Below are positions 12,863 to 23,688 of a stretch of DNA of 64,000 nucleotides, in pieces. Numbering within the stretch: position 1 is the stretch's first letter; every line of letters starts with the position of its first letter. A program made the translations under genes and the position numbers. The DNA is from Nematostella vectensis (Eukaryota; Cnidaria; Anthozoa; Actiniaria; Edwardsiidae), in the NCBI RefSeq assembly GCF_932526225.1, contig NC_064048.1, positions 4,942,627 to 5,006,626 on the forward strand, read 5' to 3'. The notes under the pieces were generated by a model. It searched no databases and had not been told where the DNA came from. It worked only from the letters and a program-made list of their open reading frames with translations.

Positions 12863-13247
12863 AAGCACTGGTGGCCTAGTGTTAGCGCGACGGCCTCTCA
12901 CCGCTGTGGCCAAGGTTCGAATCCTTGCTCAAGCTTGGGATTTTTTCCGGGTTCCTGCCTTTATTCGAATTTGTGTCACAAGTAAATTGAAGTTATTCTC
13001 CCGTGTTTCCAGTCTTCTCGGATAAGGACACTAAACCGGAGGTCCCGAGCTGCACTACACTAGCCTGAACCGAAGGGACGTAAAAGAACCACTGGGGACG
13101 CAATTAACCCTCTGGCAGTGACCACCCCCAGTGAGAGTGCTTACTTACCGAGGGCCATATGTTAGAAAACTGTATATTCGGTTGAATATGTTACCCTCTA
13201 TAAACAAAGATTAAACTGAAACAATATAAAAATAAAAAGAAAAAAAC
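12863..13247 (+). mobile_element. tRNA-derived SINE
   Basis: The left part has a pol III promoter layout: A-box-like TGGCCTAGTGTTAGCG near 12872 and B-box GGTTCGAATCC at 12914. The body that follows (TCTCGGATAAGGACACTAAA, CCACTGGGGACG, GGCAGTGACCACCCCCAGTG) ends in an A-rich tail. Body fragments recur at 19874-19960, 20795-20995 and, inverted, inside the satellite at 29829-29939. It is not a functional tRNA because it does not fold into a full cloverleaf. Confidence 0.85.
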
Positions 13248-14021
13248 CCCAGACATTTATCTCCTAAATGTCTTAGTGTGTCTTAATGCAAGGCTTTTGG
13301 GAGCAATGAAAGCTTTTTTTTTTTAATTAAAACTATCTTCCACTTCAAAAAAAGACAACAATTAGAGTTAAAAATATCCTGGGTAAAATCAACACAATTT
13401 TAATTGCTGTCACGTAAATGATCTCAAGACAACATTCCTTCCAACTTAAGAAAAAAGAGAAAAAGAACAGAAAAATTAATGTGCCGTTTTAGAAAAGAAA
13501 GGAATAGTCAGCCAAAAGAAATCTAGTGAATCATAATGAAAACAACGTTTTTGCTTTCTATTCTAAAGTTTGCACTCACGAAAGCGTGACAAGCATCCGC
13601 CGCAAGAATGAGAACTTAGCATTGACGTACGCACAGCTCCCAATGGACGTAATCTACATCGGAAATTATCTGCTGTCGTCGCCGCAAATCCTATTTCACA
13701 GGAATTGTTCCAGCAATTAATCAAATAATACTTTTATCAGCAAGGGGCCCTAGTAAGACACGGATCATTAGCTTTTTCTCAACGATCGCCGACTGAAAGA
13801 GCTGTTCAGTTCGATTCATCTCGCTATTGTACTTTCGATCTTCTTCAAATTGTAAGTACATTCGCTAAGTACTCACTAGTCAGATTTTGCATAAAACACC
13901 GAATTCTTTTTTTTTTTGTTTTCTTTTGTACAAAAATGAGACATGTTCTCAATTTAACTATCTATAACCTTCCATTAGCTGGTGACAGCTTATCGATTGA
14001 ATATTTGTAGGTGTTTTGGCG

Positions 14022-14432
14022 TCATTTCCATTTTAGAAGCATATTGGAGTTGAAAGTTTCTTGATATTTGTAAACTAATAGAGTTAGTTGTTTGAAATAA
14101 CAAGGACCGTTTAGAAAACGCACAAAACAGTCTTTTCCTTCTGCAAAAATACACAATTGTGACGGATTGTAAACAAAAATGCAATTTTTCATTTTTTCAG
14201 GATTAAAGCTTTTTCCTGAAATACAAGCTTCTTTGATTAAATTTCCTTTTTCTAGAAAAAAAGTATACTTAATCTTGTTGTTTTGCTCAAGGTGTAACGT
14301 GATATTGCTTGATTTGCCTTCAAAGCGGATCGCCCTCGAAATGATAAAAAACGAAAAGCCTCTAAACTGACCAACGACGCCTGAACTAATTATAAAAGAC
14401 ATTACAGACACTATAGTTTTTTCCGGAAACAC
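14022..14432 (-). CDS. Uncertain 136-codon ORF
   Basis: The longest open frame in the gene-poor interval, AT-rich, on the minus strand. It shows no recognised domain, no convincing transmembrane array, and no splice or poly-A context. A shorter frame is open on the opposite strand across the same bases, which suits a composition effect. It may be a chance frame or the remnant of a mobile element; I keep it because of its length only. Confidence 0.15.
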   Translation of the reverse strand: MFPEKTIVSVMSFIISSGVVGQFRGFSFFIISRAIRFEGKSSNITLHLEQNNKIKYTFFLEKGNLIKEACISGKSFNPEKMKNCIFVYNPSQLCIFAEGKDCFVRFLNGPCYFKQLTLLVYKYQETFNSNMLLKWK

Positions 14433-15039
14433 TGTGTTTTGCTTTTTTCTTTTAATTACCTTCTGTTGGGCACGGAAAGTTAAACATATTTACTAGATTT
14501 TGAATCATTGGAGTTCAGATGAACAAAAAAAAAAGGTAAGAATGGGCCCCAAGTTCCCTGTACGCAAGAGGGAGTCCTAATATAAGGTTTAAAGTCAATA
14601 TCAATAATATCACTTTCTCAAGTGTGTTGACAAAGTATCTTTATAACGCGATTACAAGAAACCCTAGCAACCTTTTAGATGGGTTAACCGAGTTAACTGC
14701 CTATACATTATGCATACCTTTTGAATATCCTAGATAGAAAACTGTGGCTTTGGATTTCCTAGAGCCTGTACTTACAATCCATCTCGGACCCCGACGTATC
14801 GATAAAACCATTCTAGCAGATTCGGCAATTCGAATTGATATCATAATCAACGCCATCAAAATGATTCCTACTAATTTACCGACGAATCGGCATTTTTCGT
14901 ATAAGATTACTTATCAAGAGCCCTATTTGTCAAACTTGGCTTTCTTTGCTTAGCTCTCACCCACACACCTTCATGGAAAGTGATGGCACCTGGGTAAACC
15001 TAAATTGAACGGTAAAGGCCATTCTTCCTTTGGTCAGGT

Positions 15040-15300
15040 AAACAGGATTGCGATTTCAATGGCTCTGGCCTATCATCAAAATGACTTGATACATGACGGA
15101 AAAACCCTGAACAATTGAGCACTTCGGAGAAATGGAAAAAGGAGACACAGGTTCTTACAATGGCCATCAGTGCCTTGTATTCCGGAATGATTTTCCCTTT
15201 TCAAAACACAAAAAAAGTGAGGCTGAAATGCACATACCCAGATTTTGGCCTTTTAAGATAATCTTTTCTTTGATCATCCTTGCGCTATGTTTGAGCTCAG
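15040..15300 (+). repeat. Dispersed repeat, copy 1 (second at 46640-46840)
   Basis: CATGACGGAAAAA, CCTTGTATTCCGGA, TGCACATACCCAGATTTT and TTGATCATCCTTGCGCT occur in the same order at 46640-46840, inside the third intron of the copine gene. Probably a non-autonomous transposon. Confidence 0.55.
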
Positions 15301-15744
15301 GGACGAAAAGCTCAAATTTCAATGTCACTTTACAAAAAGTCGCATCAATTTAAAAAAGTCGCATTTGATATTTTGTTTGATATTACTCACTAAGTTCTTA
15401 GGGGAATTTTCCGCCTTATTTGAAGTGAAATGAACTTATTGGAAACTTCAAGTCATGTTTTTCGATTTGCTTGTGCGCACCAGCCTTGACACCTTGTGTA
15501 TTTTAAAAGAGTTCCTTAGCCGCCATTTTGTCATTTTAGCAAAATACCAATAAAGCACCCATTTCCATCTGCTGATTTAAGGAAACTATCACAACATTAA
15601 AATTGAATTTGGTAATTGAAATATAAAACATTGCTCTTAGATGGTTATTTCGAGACTTCATCGCATAATTTTCCCGTTCAATATCGAATGAAAACAATAA
15701 CAAAGGCGTGGCTAACTAAAGGTCTTTAAGGCCTACTTAGTTCA

Positions 15745-16015
15745 TCGCGCTCCTGCCGTGCCGAATCTAATTGTCTATTTGTATCGACACAAATACCTTG
15801 GGCTCAACGTTGATTCAGACGTCGCACTTAATGAGTTGCGCTCAACAGTTTGTAAGTCAAACTTGAGTTGATTTGGAGTTTTCTTTGTACAAAATTAAAT
15901 AAATTTGGTATTTGATTCAGCACACCAGACAGTGCTGCCGTTCTTAATTAATTTAACTTTTCATGTGCCCAATCCAAACAATTAAATTCGGCACGGCAAA
16001 AGCGTGTATATGAAT
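15745..16015. repeat. Dispersed TCGGCACGGC element, inverted copy
   Basis: Contains GCCGTGCCGAATCTAATTGT and the GTCGATACAAATA block of the element at 5840-6130 in the opposite orientation, and ends with AATTCGGCACGGC. Confidence 0.5.
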
Positions 16016-16067
16016 CGGTCTTAAGATCATGCAGTCTTTGCTGCTTCTGTTTCGTGATAAAGACTAA

Positions 16068-16207
16068 GGCTATAAGTTCAAACGTCGTATTATCCATGAG
16101 CCGTATTCACTGCAAATCATGCAAAAGAATCAAGTCGATTGTTTGATCTTCATTTGCATGCATTTGCATTGAATACGGCTCATGGATAATACGACATTTG
16201 ACTTAGC
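16068..16207. mobile_element. Near-perfect foldback element
   Basis: The left arm (GTCGTATTATCCATGAGCCG) and right arm (CGGCTCATGGATAATACGAC) are inverted copies over more than 40 bases, separated by a short AT-rich loop that also pairs partly. It lies about 700 bases upstream of the GPCR exon at 16879. Confidence 0.75.
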
Positions 16208-16900
16208 CTCAGAGTTGAAATCCTACCATGAGTATCAAACAAATTTGACTTGTACTTATCAGACTATAGGTTCAATTTTATACAAGGCCTAGATTTGCCA
16301 CAAGTTGACCACTCTGAGAAGTGATCAATGCGATAATTGTTGATATGTAAAACGACTCAAAGCAAGTCTAGGCCTGAACGTACTGTAAAATAACTTACCT
16401 CACTTAATGAACATAATTCACTTATAACGGCTTTAGGAGACAATTATTGGCTTGCATTTTCATCACAAATATCAAATAAGATTTAATATTAATTTTGATA
16501 TTGGAAAATGAGGGGTGCAGCTATTAATTTGCATGAAGCCTATGAATGTATTAAATGAACACATATTTTTATAGAAGAAAACAACATTGTAAGTCAAATT
16601 TTGTATGACTACCAGAAAATGGAAAAATTGGCAACAAATGTCACCAATTGGCACAACTGTTGTGTACGTCCGTTAACAGTTAGTGTAGCCATTCAGTTTT
16701 CAGTAAGTCTTAATAGTAAGTAGTCTACATAGTGAGTAAACACATTACACAAAAACCAATTTTTTAATCAAGCCTCTTGGACAATTTTCCATTTTCTTAT
16801 GATCATTGTGGTATATAACATGTAGGTGAAGACATTAGAGAAGCCTCTTTGATATTTTGTTTTAATTTAATCTTCCAGGCGAGCGAACCTAGAATATACA

Positions 16901-19900
16901 ATGCAGGTCTTCGCGAATATAAGCAATGACACAGACGTGTGTGCTCTTCGTGAGAGATCCATGGGGATTAAGATCGGAGAAGCCATCATCTACTCGCTCA
17001 TTCTTTTCTTCGGAGTTCTTGGAAACTCCGTCGTCTTGATCATCGTTTACAAGAACCGTTCCATGAGAACACCGGCCAATTATTTCATTGCTAACATGGC
17101 CTTCGCCGACCTTCTCGTGCCTATTTTCTTGGTACCACGTGTTCTGACGCAAGTGTTTCTGGGTAATGGCCGGTGGCTGTTCGGAGGTACGATTGGTCTC
17201 GTTCTGTGTAAAGTCACACCGTTTATGTATGATGTCTGTCTGATGGTCTCCATCCATAGCCTGGTACTGGTGGCTTTTGAACGTTTCTGTGCGGTCGTGC
17301 GGCCAATGAAGGTAAGGATGGTGAGCTTATATCAATCAATGCCTGTCGTTTTTTTTTTTAATGTTCTAAGAGAGCCTGGAGCGGGCGCGCGGGAGACCTG
17401 TGATATTCTAAATCGTTAGGGACTAGGCTCCTTTCCCAAGAAAAAAGTTATTAACGTAGTTATTAACACGAATTTCTAGAAAATTCTCATGGAAACACGA
17501 ATTCATGGAAATTCTCGACTCACAAAGCTCTAGAGCGAAAAAAAAAAGCGAAAAAATGATTGAAGCGGGCTCTCAAATATGGTATGTAATGCCTAATAAT
17601 GAAATGACCGAGCGAGCTAGAAAAAACGACAGTTTGCAAGACAAGTTCGCCAGATGTGCAACTTGTGCACAAGAGCGAGGCAGTCGTTTTTCTATATGGT
17701 ATACCTAGAAAGGCTAAAAACAAGCTGTAGCAAAAACGCTACAGCGTAGGCGCAGGCGTTGTGTAGACAAGCAGTGAAACAACACAAGAAGACGTACACA
17801 ACTGCTCTGTTTTATATAGGCGTATATAACATACTTGTTCAACCTTGTGTTGATTCATGGCTGGACATTTTTCTAGCTTACTCGAACAGTTCCTTAAAGG
17901 GCAGTGGGGCACTGGGGTATGTCCCCCCCCCCCCCCCCCTCCAATGTTAAAAAAAATTATAGTGGCCTTATAAGTGACTTCAAGAGACCATGATATGCCC
18001 TTGGCCCCCTCCAATCTTGCGTGGCCGGCTACGGCTTTGCTTATTAGAACATTACATAACATCGCTTTCTCGTTGCTTTAAACTATGTAAGGTTAGAAAT
18101 CTCACATTGCCTTGCAGTAATTCATGATGACTACTATTATGTTGCTGGCCAAGCAATCTTGAAAAAAAGCTACTCCCTAACATTATAGGCATCCACAGGT
18201 TTCCTGCGTGCTCGCCCAGGCGAAACACGGCAGGGAGCCATTGATTGATATTGATTTTAGACATGTTTTTATTCAAGTTTAACCATTATAAAATTGTTTC
18301 TAATCCATTAATGTTTTATCCTTAAAGGCTGCGATTCGTAACATGAGACGCTGCGTCTCAATCATAGTAGCCACATGGTTACTCGCCATATTATTTCACG
18401 GCAACTATTTCTACTGCCTGAAGCTAGTGCCGCATGGGGGTGACTTCTACTGCATCTACACTTGGGAGCCCCTGTACGACTCAAGAGACGTCACGAGAAA
18501 GACCTTCATCCCTATATTAATGATATTCTACTTCATTCCTTTGGTCTCCATAAGCGTGCTGTATTGTATCATTATCCTGAAATTAAAGCAGCAGAAGATC
18601 CCAGGAACGCGCTACGGAAATATGATTGTCAACAGGTGAGACATGTAGAAAAGGCCAATAGGGCTCTAGGCTGAGTATAGTTAGTATCAACAGTTGAGAC
18701 ATTTAGAGAATGCAAATAGGGTTATCACTCTAGACTAACTGAAAATGATTAACAGCAGGTGAGACATTTATAAATAACATAAGTATTTTTATGATATATA
18801 TGTTTTTAAACAATAACATTCACTATGTCCATCCTTACCGTGCATGAGTCTGATGACATGAGTTGTGCTCAGCTCCCCTTTTTTGAATGCAGAAGAAATC
18901 ACGGTCATTTCTCATGTCGGCATGGAGTATTGGCGTAAAGCCTACGACACACCTGGCGATTTTGTACGCTCGTACGAGCGAATTTCAATCGCCGGCGATC
19001 GCCAGATAAATTCGCCAGCGAATTTTAATCGTCGCTTGCGCGGTCACACCTGGCGACTCGTCAGCCAATATTCTGCGCCCGGGAGCTAACGCACAGCGGT
19101 TTGTCAAGCCAATCCAATATGGCGCCCTATGTAAACAAACAAAAAAAAGTTGCTTTTTGCGCTTTTGCGTTGTATATATTGCATTCGAGAGAAAAAAGAC
19201 CAAAGAGATGGGACAACAGACACACCTGGTCCAAAGAATGGATTTTGCGAAGAGAAACACACAGAGTGTAAGAAAATTTAATAAGTGAGCTGAGGCTAGA
19301 AGATCACGCCATGTATGTGAATGTCGAAAAGACGTGGATTTTCAGACCACATTTGGAGCAGCTGGTCCTTCTTTTCCTCCGTCCACTTCAAATTCAGCCA
19401 TTTTGAAAAGTGTTAAAAGTCACGTGGTAAAACCATGAAATGTCAGTGGATATTGTGATATTTTCACGCTTTTATTTTCGCCTGAGCGGACACACAGCAC
19501 GATTGACAGCCGATTTTTAGCGAATTTGGTCGTCAGTATCTGACATGTCTAGATATCGGCGATTTCGATCGCTGGTCTCGGCGATCAAAATCGCGAGGAG
19601 AATTTGCCGTCGCTGAAGGAGACAGACCTAGTGATTTTCAGCCGGCGATTGAAATTTGCTCGTACGAGCTTACAAAATCTTTTAGCTTTAGTTTATTGAC
19701 CATTTCTTTAGAACGCTCTCATCAAGAGAGTGGCGAGATAGCTTAGTGGTACGAGCTTCGCTTCTCAAGCAAGAGGGCCGGGGTTCGAACCCGTTCAGAT
19801 CTATTTGGGATTTTTTTCAGAGGTGTAATAGACCTGGCTCTCTACATTGAGGGCTGTAAATCCCTCGTCTTCTCGGATAAGGACGTTAAGCTGGAGGTCC

Positions 19901-20782
19901 CGTCTCTCATCGCACATCATTAACCTGTATTGGGGGACCTAAAAGAACCGCTGGGAACGCTGGCCCGTGGTACCATCTTCGGTGACAATGCTTACACACT
20001 AACTCACTCATGATTGTAAACTGCGTGGAGCAGTCCGTATCTACACACTGACGAGTAAAGTCAGTCACATGTGAAGCGCATTTGATCATTTCGTATGTTA
20101 AAGTGCGCTATACAAATGACAAACATTTCAAACATTTCATTTTATATCACACACAAGGAAGGCCCGTTGCTAGGGATTTCGTGGGGTTCGAAAGAAGGAA
20201 GGTCTTGAAGGTCCGCTCTAAAGAAGGAAAACTGAGTACCACTGCGAGCTAGAAAATGGTCCGCTAAATGGGTTATCGAACCTTCCAGCTCAAAATCCTG
20301 GCTACGGGCCTGCAAGGTGTACCTCAACATCGCGCCTGACATTATTCATTAAATTTTTCTTTCACAGGCAAAGGCGAATCGTAAGCACATTTCGTATGGT
20401 GATGACTGTCGTTCTTGCATTCTTTATTTGCTGGACGCCTTCCAAGACCTACGCCGTCATCATCATCTACATCTGGGAATTTAACATCCCATGTTGGATC
20501 CCGTACTTCGATGTTGAAATAGCAGTCTACATTCTTGCGTTTTCTAACAACGCTATCACACCTTACATATACTTCATATTCAATGAGAATTACAGGAACG
20601 GGTTGAAGGGTTTACTGCCGTGGTATGAGCGCCCTATGGCTGTTTTCTCGCTGCCCATGGGCGTTGGACATAGTCGAAGCTCGAGTTTTCACACTGGTGC
20701 CATCGCAACAAGGATAAGCAACAAGCTACCAAGCAGTGCTGAGCTTGATTCCGCAAATAACCAAAAGCCAACGAGAGTTTAA
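16901..20782 (+). CDS. Rhodopsin-class GPCR, three coding exons, peptide-receptor-like
   Basis: Coding exons 16901-17311, 18328-18635 and 20368-20782 join in phase (0, then 2) to give 377 aa. Junctions: AAG/gtaagg to aaag/GCT, and AACAG/gtgaga to ttcacag/G. An acceptor (tcttccag at 16878) just before the ATG suggests a spliced 5' UTR. Landmarks: TM1 LGNS; TM2 MAFADL; TM3 with LCKV and ERF in place of DRY; a Trp in TM4; FYCIY in loop 2 for the disulfide; Pro in TM5; FFICWTP in TM6; TPYIY in TM7, where Thr replaces the usual Asn of NPxxY. A tail of about 70 residues is Ser-rich. It is a plasma-membrane receptor signalling through G proteins. The absence of Asp at 3.32 argues against an amine ligand. 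TM3 resembles the GPCR at 328-1455, so both probably belong to one lineage-expanded group. Ligand unknown. Confidence 0.94.
17369..17700 (+). repeat. Intronic dispersed repeat (second copy 39837-40020)
   Basis: AGAGCCTGGAGCGGGCG, GTTAGGGACTAGGCTC, GGAAATTCTCGACT and AAAGCTCTAGAGCGA occur in the same order at 39837-40020. It lies at the start of GPCR intron 1. The open frames across it have no protein similarity that I recognise. Confidence 0.55.
18627..18770 (+). repeat. Threefold tandem copy of the exon-2 splice donor
   Basis: The exon-2 end and donor, TCAACAGGTGAGACAT at 18629, is followed by two further copies about 60 bases apart: ATCAACAGTTGAGACATTT near 18685 and ATTAACAGCAGGTGAGACATTT near 18748. 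In the first extra copy the donor GG is lost (GTTGAG). In the second, an intact CAG/GTGAGA is present. Intervening sequence (AATAGGG, TCTAG) is shared too. Confidence 0.75.
18955..19685. mobile_element. ~730-bp TIR element in GPCR intron 2
   Basis: GCGATTTTGTACGCTCGTAC at the left and, inverted, GTACGAGCTTACAAAATC at the right belong to roughly 45-bp terminal inverted repeats (GCTCGTACGAGC, AATTTCAATCGCCGG). The subterminal regions are rich in GGCGAT and CGATCG motifs. No transposase frame, so non-autonomous. Confidence 0.65.
19726..20142 (+). mobile_element. tRNA-derived SINE in GPCR intron 2
   Basis: A-box-like TAGCTTAGTGGTACGAG near 19739 and B-box GGTTCGAACCC at 19782 form a tRNA-like head. 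The body shares TCTCGGATAAGGAC and GGAGGTCCCG with the SINE at 12863-13247. The 3' end (AAAGTGCGCTATACAAATGA) resembles the tails of several animal SINE families. Confidence 0.8.
20158..20311. mobile_element. Small TIR element with AGGCCCGTAGC ends
   Basis: AAGGCCCGTTGCTAGGGA and, inverted, TCCTGGCTACGGGCCT bound about 150 bp of non-coding sequence ending 56 bases before the exon-3 acceptor. Adjacent CAAGGA/CAAGGT may be a diverged target-site duplication. Confidence 0.55.
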
Positions 20783-20794
20783 GAAGAAATCAGG

Positions 20795-20995
20795 AAGCAC
20801 GGGTGGCCAGTGTGCCTAAATTGGAGGTCCCGTAGCTGCACTACAGTAACCTGAACCGAAAGAACCACTGGGGACGCACTGGCAGTGACCACCCCCAGTG
20901 ACAGTGCTTACAAACCGAGGGCCGTATTTTAGAAAACTGTTATATTCGGTTAAATATAATGCTACCCTCGAAAAACAAAGATTATTGATAGATCA
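20795..20995 (+). mobile_element. SINE body fragment directly after GPCR stop codon
   Basis: GGAGGTCCCGTAGCTGCACT, CCACTGGGGACGC and GGCAGTGACCACCCCCAGTG match the 3' body of the SINE at 12863-13247. It begins about 13 bases after the stop, so it probably supplies much of the 3' UTR. The tRNA-like head is missing. Confidence 0.7.
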
Positions 20996-23688
20996 GGACA
21001 CGCAGCCCCCTCTTCTATTTTCCCTTCCCCGCGCAACAACAAGTCATACGAAGCCATATATCATCTAATTCAATAGAGAATAACTGACAATGTTCAACCA
21101 TTTAATTGTGGATGGTTGTTTAAAGTTTTCTTGCAATGGTTATTAACCTTAGTAAATTAGGTTGTTGTCGACATCCTTTAATGAGTAATAGGATATTTGC
21201 TGTACTCAGCGTTATTACTGTGTAACACGATTGTCAAAGGAATCCTGCAAAGAAATGTATAGTGCTATGCAAGAGCTAATCATAAAGCAACGTTTAAGAA
21301 ACATGTTATGCTATGACCAACAGGTCACGTATTCAGTTGCATAGATTTGTAAATAGATGGTTATTTTAAGATTTCATCACATAATTATTAAAACTTCAAT
21401 ATCGCATGGTTCACTAGAACGACACGGTCGGCGAAGCAAACCTTAAATCAGGGGGATGGGGTCATTTTGAAATGTTCGTCGCCCATGAAGAATTGTACAA
21501 TATCTCCAATTCAGAGTATAGCAGCGCAGTACAAAATAAGAATTTTTTGTAGCAGCAGTATATATATATACGCCAGGCTGCGCTGTTAAGTGAATTTTGT
21601 AAACATAATAAAAGGGGGATGGGTTCTAAACATGGATTACTATGTATCCAACGTAACTGATAAAACTTGATAATAAAAAGGTAGTTGATAAATTGATCAT
21701 AATTGATACCACGGTTAAAATCAATTATCATCAATAAGATCATAATTTTGATTATCAATGTTATCAATTTCTATCAATTGTCGTTTTTATATCAACTGAT
21801 AATAATCTAGTGCCAATATTAAGTTTTATCAATTAGTTGCGTCGATACTATTGATTAGCAAACTTAACCTAGTGTAATAAGCCAATACATCCGCTCAATT
21901 CGTTTCCTTGAGCCTGATACTCAGGCTACGTTTCCTTTTGCGCGACGGATGCCCTTCTTTGTTTACAAACATGGTTATTTTAACCATACGGCGACAGCAT
22001 CGTAATCATAAAGCGTACTTTTCAAAGTATTTTACTTCATTCCCAACACTATCCATTTTTGTAAACAAAGCTTGGTCGATCAGGCGAAAAGGACAAACTG
22101 TATATTTCATATAGTCTTTGCTCTAATACATTATGTAGTATTATCACTTACAAACAGTTTGGATGATGCAGATGAAGCTATGTCAAACCAACATTTTGTT
22201 TTAATTGTACATTTAATTACACGTCCAAAAAGTATATGCCATGCTCGGTACAATGTTTTCGTCTTATATGAAGGTAAATGCAAGGGCGGGAGTAGCATGT
22301 TAGCTCATCTGAATCTGATTGGGCATCGCAGAATCATGGGGTAGCAACTTAGATTTCTCAGCGTCCTTTGGCCGGGTTTTCAAGTTATTAAGAGGGGATT
22401 TTGTGATTTAATTATCTTCAGAGTTTAGCCTAGCGAACTCTTTTCCCTCTGCCCTTGTTAATGCTCTCGACAGCATCCCAAGGAATATTCACTCTGAATA
22501 GCCGAGCGAGCCGAAGAATTCCATGACATTATTAAAAAAAAAATTTACACGACTTTTTGCTTTCCCTTCCTTACTTGCTTGACATACGTGCAATAGGATT
22601 GATTTAGCGAGCTTGTTCGCAAGGGCAGTAGGACACAGATTGAGGTTCTAATGGCCACTTGCCACGGAGCACGGATAGCCGATTTAATGAGTACAATTGA
22701 TACACTTTTTACAAGGTGAGGGCACCGTAAACCTCACTAGGTTGCACAAACTTGGCTAGGGTGGGGATGGGAGGGAAACGTTTTGCTTCCACGAGTTTGT
22801 TCATACACTGGCGCGTGATCATAAAGTCATGCCAAGATTGACTGGATATCACAAAATTGTCAGCAAATTATTTACAGCGCTTTAAATTTCCACAGTTAAG
22901 AGTTTCCCAAAAAAGTCCATTATAACCTAGAAAATAGTTTTAAATTTTACAGACGTTTCCATATCGACTTTCACATTCGAGGCGGTGCCAAAAAGGTCCT
23001 AGCCGATGATGTGGATCGAAGGAAGGTTTACGGCCATTTGTTTATAAACTCTCATCAACAATGTCCAACTGCTGAAAATTTTTCTGGCTTTCATTTTATT
23101 TAAATAGAATTTTATTTGGTGCTTTCTGATTGGTCTGCGCCTAACGGCAAGGTGGTGTGATTGGAAACCATTTCAGTGCTGTCCAATGAAAACGCTTCGA
23201 GAAGTTTGAATGGAAGAAGATTTATCAGTTGGACATTGTCGATGGGAGTTCGAAAAAAACATAAAAACTGCATTATTTTATTTTCTCGTGCTTAACAATT
23301 CACCTTCTTAAGATACATTTTTATATTTGAAAGTATTAGCTAAGACAAATTGGTCGTGACCTTTTTCACTCTGGCGTGTGATATGTTATTAAATTTTCAT
23401 ACAACGCGCAAAAGCTATTTTCTAGTTTCGATAGGTATAAATTTATATAGATCAACAGCTGTAAATAGTCAAAGAGCCTGGGGCGATGGCGTCAGCTGAA
23501 ATTTCCAGACCTGCTTCAAGATAGCGACCAGGAAAATCATTTCCATAGAGTTTCTCGATTACACTATGACACTATGCTATAAGAGGAAAATCACAAAAAA
23601 AATGACGGTTTTCAAGACACAAATTATTTGATAGGAAAGTTACTTGGGGTGACGTACGATGCGCCCTCTTTCCTTCGGAAAAATTCTT
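20996..23688. other. Intergenic region between GPCR and channel gene
   Basis: No exon recognised. AT-rich, with a degenerate ATCAATT/AATTGAT-rich segment at 21680-21800. Arms near 23046-23079 (CATCAACAATGTCCAACTG) and 23222-23252 (CAGTTGGACATTGTCGATG) form an inverted repeat of about 200 bp, probably a MITE. TTTATT motifs near 23096, 23111 and 23277 read AATAAA on the minus strand and could serve the channel gene's poly-A site. Confidence 0.5.

Larger units (their letters stand above)
1456..16878. other. 15-kb gene-poor interval rich in repeats
   Basis: I found no convincing protein-coding exon between the two GPCR genes. The sequence is AT-rich and studded with inverted-repeat (MITE-like) elements, dispersed repeats, a SINE and minisatellites, listed separately. 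Short open frames here are mostly AT-rich chance frames or lie inside repeats. The stretches 3990-5170, 7000-9180, 10500-12240 and 13250-14020 show nothing I can name. Confidence 0.6.

Noticed and set aside
12872-12945. tRNA gene
   Set aside because: A and B boxes are present but there is no complete cloverleaf, and a SINE body with A-rich tail follows.
16889-17257. 122-codon antisense ORF
   Set aside because: Shadow of the first GPCR exon on the opposite strand.
17312-17419. Extension of the first GPCR exon to the stop at 17419
   Set aside because: A strong donor at 17312 and an in-phase downstream exon complete TM4-TM5; the extension is intron sequence.
19735-19800. tRNA gene in a GPCR intron
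   Set aside because: Same reasoning: tRNA-like head of a SINE whose body matches other copies.
21908-22344. Two overlapping 68- and 90-codon ORFs
   Set aside because: No recognisable domain, no splice context, and AT-rich composition; probably chance or transposon remnants.
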